A stretch of DNA of 7,529 nucleotides. It comes from an uncultured Collinsella sp. (GTDB lineage: Bacteria; Actinomycetota; Coriobacteriia; Coriobacteriales; Coriobacteriaceae). The notes beneath the pieces are model-generated. The model made no database searches and was not told the DNA's origin. It saw only the letters and a list, made by a program, of their open reading frames with translations. Positions within the stretch are counted from its first letter, which is position 1; the number at the start of each line of letters is the position of its first letter. Below, piece after piece: positions 4,610-7,529 of the stretch. The stretch covers positions 1 through 7,529 of the forward strand of contig CABUGI010000090.1 in assembly GCA_902491055.1 (NCBI GenBank). Direction: 5' to 3'. A program made the position numbers and the translations under genes.

Positions 4610-5365
4610 TTAGATGTCGAAGACGTAGCGCGAGCCCACGATCTTTTGGCGGCCGAGCAGTAGAGGGCGCCCGCCGGCGTCGGTAAAGTAGGCCTCCATA
4701 TAGAAGAGAGGCTCGCCGACCGGCACCTCCAGCAGCGGGGCCGTCTGAGTATCGGCAAGCGCAATCTCCACGGTGCAGGGGTCGGACTTGAGCGGCGCGC
4801 GACCCGAATGCTCGGCAACGAGCGCAAAGATTGAGTTATCGGTGAGGTCCTCGTCGGCCAGCGTCTGCAGGTAGGGATGGTCGGCGAGCACAAAGGCGTT
4901 GTTCTCGAGCATGACGGGGATGCCGTCGGCCGTGCGCACGCGCTCGACCACGATAAGCTCGCAGCCGGGCTCCACGCCAAAGAACGCCGCATCCTCGTGC
5001 GTCGCCGCGACCACCGTGCGCGACACCAGACGCGCACCCGGCACCATGTCGTTGGCAGCACAACCCTCAGTAAAGCTCTGGACGTCACCCTTCTGGCGAA
5101 TCTTGCGCTTGAGCTTGGGAGCGCACACAAACGTGCCCCTCCCCTGCTGGCGGTTGAGATACCCCGCGCGCGACAGCTCCTCGATGGCACGGCGCACGGT
5201 GATGCGCCCCACGCCGTAGGACTTCGCGAGCTCCATCTCGGCAGGGATGCGCGAGCCGGCGGGGTACACACCGCGCGCGATCTCGCCCTTTAGGTCATCC
5301 ATGACCTGTTGGTACAGCGGCACGGCGGGCACGTCAGTGCGGTCGGTTTTATCGTCGAATGCCAT
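4610..5365 (-). CDS. GntR-family transcriptional regulator with UTRA ligand domain (HutC/FrlR type)
   Basis: A 251-residue DNA-binding regulator. The winged helix-turn-helix covers about residues 16-80: PLYQQVMDDLKGEI, then the recognition region AKSYGVGRITVRRAIEEL (47-64) and the wing GYLNRQQGRGTFV (68-80). The rest (about 95-250) is a UTRA domain, with a segment like CELIVVERVRTADGIPVMLE (135-154) and the C-terminal strand YVFD. UTRA domains bind small ligands, often sugar phosphates, and usually relieve repression. The start codon is 2 bases past the recQ stop, with GGAG inside the last recQ codons as the only visible ribosome binding site, so it is probably co-transcribed and translationally coupled with recQ. 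The likely target is the SIS gene next downstream, whose promoter carries two near-identical repeat sites. The pairing resembles frlR-frlB, but the ligand is unknown. Confidence 0.92.
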   Translation of the reverse strand: MAFDDKTDRTDVPAVPLYQQVMDDLKGEIARGVYPAGSRIPAEMELAKSYGVGRITVRRAIEELSRAGYLNRQQGRGTFVCAPKLKRKIRQKGDVQSFTEGCAANDMVPGARLVSRTVVAATHEDAAFFGVEPGCELIVVERVRTADGIPVMLENNAFVLADHPYLQTLADEDLTDNSIFALVAEHSGRAPLKSDPCTVEIALADTQTAPLLEVPVGEPLFYMEAYFTDAGGRPLLLGRQKIVGSRYVFDI

Positions 5366-5367
5366 CG

Positions 5368-7350
5368 TTACGCTCCATCCCGCGCATGCTCGGACTCAAA
5401 TTCTTCAATCGCCGCCATAAACTGCTCGCCAAAGGCGTCGGCTTTTTTCTCGCCAATGCCGTTGACCTGGATCAGCTCCTCGCGCGTCTGCGGACGCAGG
5501 CGGCACAGGCCGCGCAGGGCCTTGTCGGAAAAGACCATATACGGCGCCATCTCCAGCTCGGTCGAGATCTCCTTGCGGAGAGCACGCAGGCGCTCGAACA
5601 GCTCGGCATCGTCGCCAACGCGCGGGTGCTGGTCCAGCTCGGCCTCCTCGCGCAGCAGATCGACGGCGCGGCGGGCGCGGGCCGAGGCCTTGCGCTTGGA
5701 CGCGCGGCGCTTAACGGTAAAGGCGAACGCCTCGTCCTCGACCTCGCCGGCACGCGGACCCAGTCCCACGACCGGGTACTGCCCCTGCGAGGTGGCCAAA
5801 TAACCGCGACCGCACAGCTGCCCGATGATGTCCTTGATGCGCCCGACCGATTCGCTCGACAGCTCACCGTAGCCGCGGTCCTCGTCCAGATGCATCTGGC
5901 GAATGCGCTCGGTGTTGCCGCCGTGGAGCACGTCGGCGATCAGCGACTTGCCAAAGCGCATGGGTCGCGCGGCCACGTAGCGCACGGCGGCGCGGGCCAT
6001 ATCGGTGACGTCCTCGACCTCGAACTGCGTGAGGCAGTTGCTGCAGTTGCCGCAGCCCTCGGCGTCATCCGTGGCGGTGGCGCCCGCACCAGCCGCAGCA
6101 GCATGCTCGGCCGCGGCCTCGTCGCCAAAGTAGCGCAGCATGTATTCGCGCAGGCAGCCGGTAGTATTGCAGTAGCCCTCCATCTGGCTGAGCAGGCGGT
6201 AGCGGTTCTGGAGCGCCCATGCGCGCTGCTCGTCGTCGAGCGCCCCATCGGCAGCATCGCCGCGGTCGATCAGAAAGCGACGCATGCGAAAATCGTTGCC
6301 GTTCCACAGCAGGTGGCAGCTGGCCGGGTCGCCATCGCGGCCGGCTCGACCCGCCTCCTGGTAGTAGGCCTCGATGCTCTCGGGCACGTTGTTGTGGATC
6401 ACGTAGCGCACGTTGGGCTTGTCGATGCCCATACCAAAGGCGTTGGTGGCAACCATCACCTGGATATCGTCGTCGATAAAGGCGCGCTGGCTTTGCCGGC
6501 GGGCGTCGTTGCCCATGCCGGCATGGTAGCGGCCAACGCGAATGCCGCTGGGGCCCAGTGCCTCGGCAAGCTCGCCTGCCAGCGCATCGACCGTCTTGCG
6601 GGTCGAGCAATACACGATGCCGCTCTCGCTCGAATGCGCGATCACGTAGTCACGCACCCACGCGGCCTTGGCCTTGTCGCCCATCTCCTCGCAGCCAAAG
6701 TAGAGGTTCTTGCGATCGAAGCCCGTCACCACCGTCGCGGGGTTTTGCAGGCCGAGCATCTGCTGAATATCCGCGCGCACGCGCTCGGTCGCCGTAGCGG
6801 TAAACGCCGCCACGATGGGGCGATGCGGCAGGGAATCGATGAACTCACGAATCTGCAGATAGGCGGGGCGGAAATCCTGGCCCCATTGGCTCACGCAGTG
6901 GGCCTCGTCAATGGCCACGAGCGGCACGCCAATGCCGCCGTCCGCCGCGGCCTCCCGCGCAAAGGCCAAAAAACGCGGCTCGAGCAAGCGCTCGGGCGCC
7001 ACGTACATAAGCTGGTAGCGGCCCTCGCGCGCTCGCTTGAGCACGGTGTTTTGCTGGGCCGGAGTAAGGCTGGAGTTGAGATAGCTGGGTCGCGCACCCG
7101 CCGCGAGCAACGCACGGGTCTGGTCCTCCATAAGCGACAGCAGCGGACTCACCACAAAGGTGATGCCGAGCAGCATGAGCGCGGGCACCTGGTAGCAAAT
7201 GGACTTGCCGGCGCCCGTGGGCATAACACCCAGCGCATCGCGACCGGCAAGAATCGCATCGACCATGCGGTCCTGCCCCGGGCGAAACGAGGTGTAGCCA
7301 AAATAGGCGCCGAGCGTGTCGAGCGCCATCTGCTGCATGCTATCGGTCAT
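5368..7350 (-). CDS. recQ: ATP-dependent DNA helicase RecQ
   Basis: A 660-residue 3'-5' superfamily 2 helicase for recombination repair and stalled forks. Seen in order: RecQ motif 0 (GYTSFRPGQ, 18-26), Walker A (MPTGAGKS, 43-50), DEAH (148-151), the RecQ aromatic-rich loop (SQWGQDFRPAY, 154-164), motif III (TATAT, 184-188), motif V (ATNAFGMGIDKPNVR, 301-315), motif VI (YYQEAGRAGRDG, 329-340). The RQC zinc ligands are Cys399, 433, 436 and 439, followed by the winged helix (about 445-540), a basic linker (TVKRRASKRKASARARR, 545-561) and a C-terminal HRDC domain (about 582-652). The gap between the first two zinc cysteines is 33 residues, roughly twice that of E. coli RecQ, and contains an Ala-rich stretch. 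The start at 7350 has TTAGGA close upstream; Met5 is a less likely alternative. It heads a three-gene minus-strand series with the GntR and SIS genes. Confidence 0.97.
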   Translation of the reverse strand: MTDSMQQMALDTLGAYFGYTSFRPGQDRMVDAILAGRDALGVMPTGAGKSICYQVPALMLLGITFVVSPLLSLMEDQTRALLAAGARPSYLNSSLTPAQQNTVLKRAREGRYQLMYVAPERLLEPRFLAFAREAAADGGIGVPLVAIDEAHCVSQWGQDFRPAYLQIREFIDSLPHRPIVAAFTATATERVRADIQQMLGLQNPATVVTGFDRKNLYFGCEEMGDKAKAAWVRDYVIAHSSESGIVYCSTRKTVDALAGELAEALGPSGIRVGRYHAGMGNDARRQSQRAFIDDDIQVMVATNAFGMGIDKPNVRYVIHNNVPESIEAYYQEAGRAGRDGDPASCHLLWNGNDFRMRRFLIDRGDAADGALDDEQRAWALQNRYRLLSQMEGYCNTTGCLREYMLRYFGDEAAAEHAAAAGAGATATDDAEGCGNCSNCLTQFEVEDVTDMARAAVRYVAARPMRFGKSLIADVLHGGNTERIRQMHLDEDRGYGELSSESVGRIKDIIGQLCGRGYLATSQGQYPVVGLGPRAGEVEDEAFAFTVKRRASKRKASARARRAVDLLREEAELDQHPRVGDDAELFERLRALRKEISTELEMAPYMVFSDKALRGLCRLRPQTREELIQVNGIGEKKADAFGEQFMAAIEEFESEHARDGA

Positions 7351-7381
7351 GGTTTCCTAACGTCCAAGTCATCTGCCGCCG

Positions 7382-7410
7382 ATTATACGCCGCCACGCGG
7401 ACAGCAGCAC
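7382..7410 (-). promoter_or_regulatory. Promoter candidate for recQ
   Basis: The minus strand carries a consensus -10 TATAAT (7387-7382) 31 bases before the recQ start. The best -35 at 17-bp spacing is GTGCTG (7410-7405), which is poor, so the promoter may depend on the -10 or an activator. No LexA-like GAAC-N4-GTTC box is visible nearby. Confidence 0.5.
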
Positions 7411-7427
7411 ACGGCCGCCGCCCAGAC

Positions 7428-7456
7428 TAGTCGTTTAAGAACGCCCCCAACGGCTA
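7428..7456. repeat. Imperfect inverted repeat upstream of recQ
   Basis: TAGTCGTT (7428-7435) pairs with AACGGCTA (7449-7456), 8 bp with one G-T wobble, around a 13-base loop TAAGAACGCCCCC. It is followed by AGGAGTGTCCCC. The style (short C-run blocks between inverted ACGACTAG-like words) is reminiscent of REP-type dispersed intergenic elements, but only one copy is seen in the window. Confidence 0.35.
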
Positions 7457-7529
7457 AGGAGTGTCCCCAGGTGCCGGCAGAGACGATATGAGCAGGACAT
7501 AAAAACATTGAGAGCCCCTGCTGCATGAA

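Noticed and set aside
5359..7491. Plus-strand open frame of 710 codons
   Set aside because: Antisense to recQ along its whole length; a by-product of GC-rich codon use on the other strand. recQ has all helicase motifs, this frame has none.

Overview
The window is high-GC bacterial DNA with dense, mostly G/C-ending codons. Gene content and sequence style suggest a gut actinobacterium of the Coriobacteriia, most likely Collinsella or a relative. That assignment is an inference from protein style and intergenic motifs; there is no rRNA or marker gene here to settle it.

Left part, plus strand: the C-terminal end of an M16C-like zinc peptidase (1-230) is closed by a strong intrinsic terminator (235-279). 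About 350 bases without a convincing gene follow, packed with inverted and direct repeats: two tandem 57-bp palindromic units with an 81-bp period (332-388 and 413-469), a small hairpin, a perfect 12-bp tandem duplication, and a 13-bp perfect hairpin just before the next ribosome binding site. This leads into a 5-formyltetrahydrofolate cyclo-ligase (630-1226).

Middle: that gene converges on metA (1250-2176, minus), a homoserine O-acyltransferase with Glu at residue 111, the mark of acetyl-CoA rather than succinyl-CoA use. Divergent from metA is an NAD-dependent L-2-hydroxyacid (lactate/hydroxyisocaproate type) dehydrogenase (2387-3364), ending at a GC-rich terminator that faces the end of the next cluster.

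Right part, minus strand, transcribed right to left: recQ helicase (7350-5368), a GntR/UTRA regulator whose start lies 2 bases after the recQ stop (5365-4610), and a FrlB/FraB-like SIS-domain sugar isomerase or deglycase (4465-3497). The 144-base gap between regulator and SIS gene holds a promoter and two near-identical 17-bp sites, each made of two ATAGRAC heptamers 10 bp apart. The sites are 62 bp apart, and one sits on the predicted transcription start. This looks like the operator pair through which the UTRA regulator senses a sugar phosphate and controls the SIS enzyme. No kinase or transporter for such a sugar lies in the window.

No tRNA, rRNA, CRISPR array, transposase or complete mobile element was found. 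The points most worth a second look are the repeat-rich spacer at 280-629 and the direct-repeat operators at 4522-4600.
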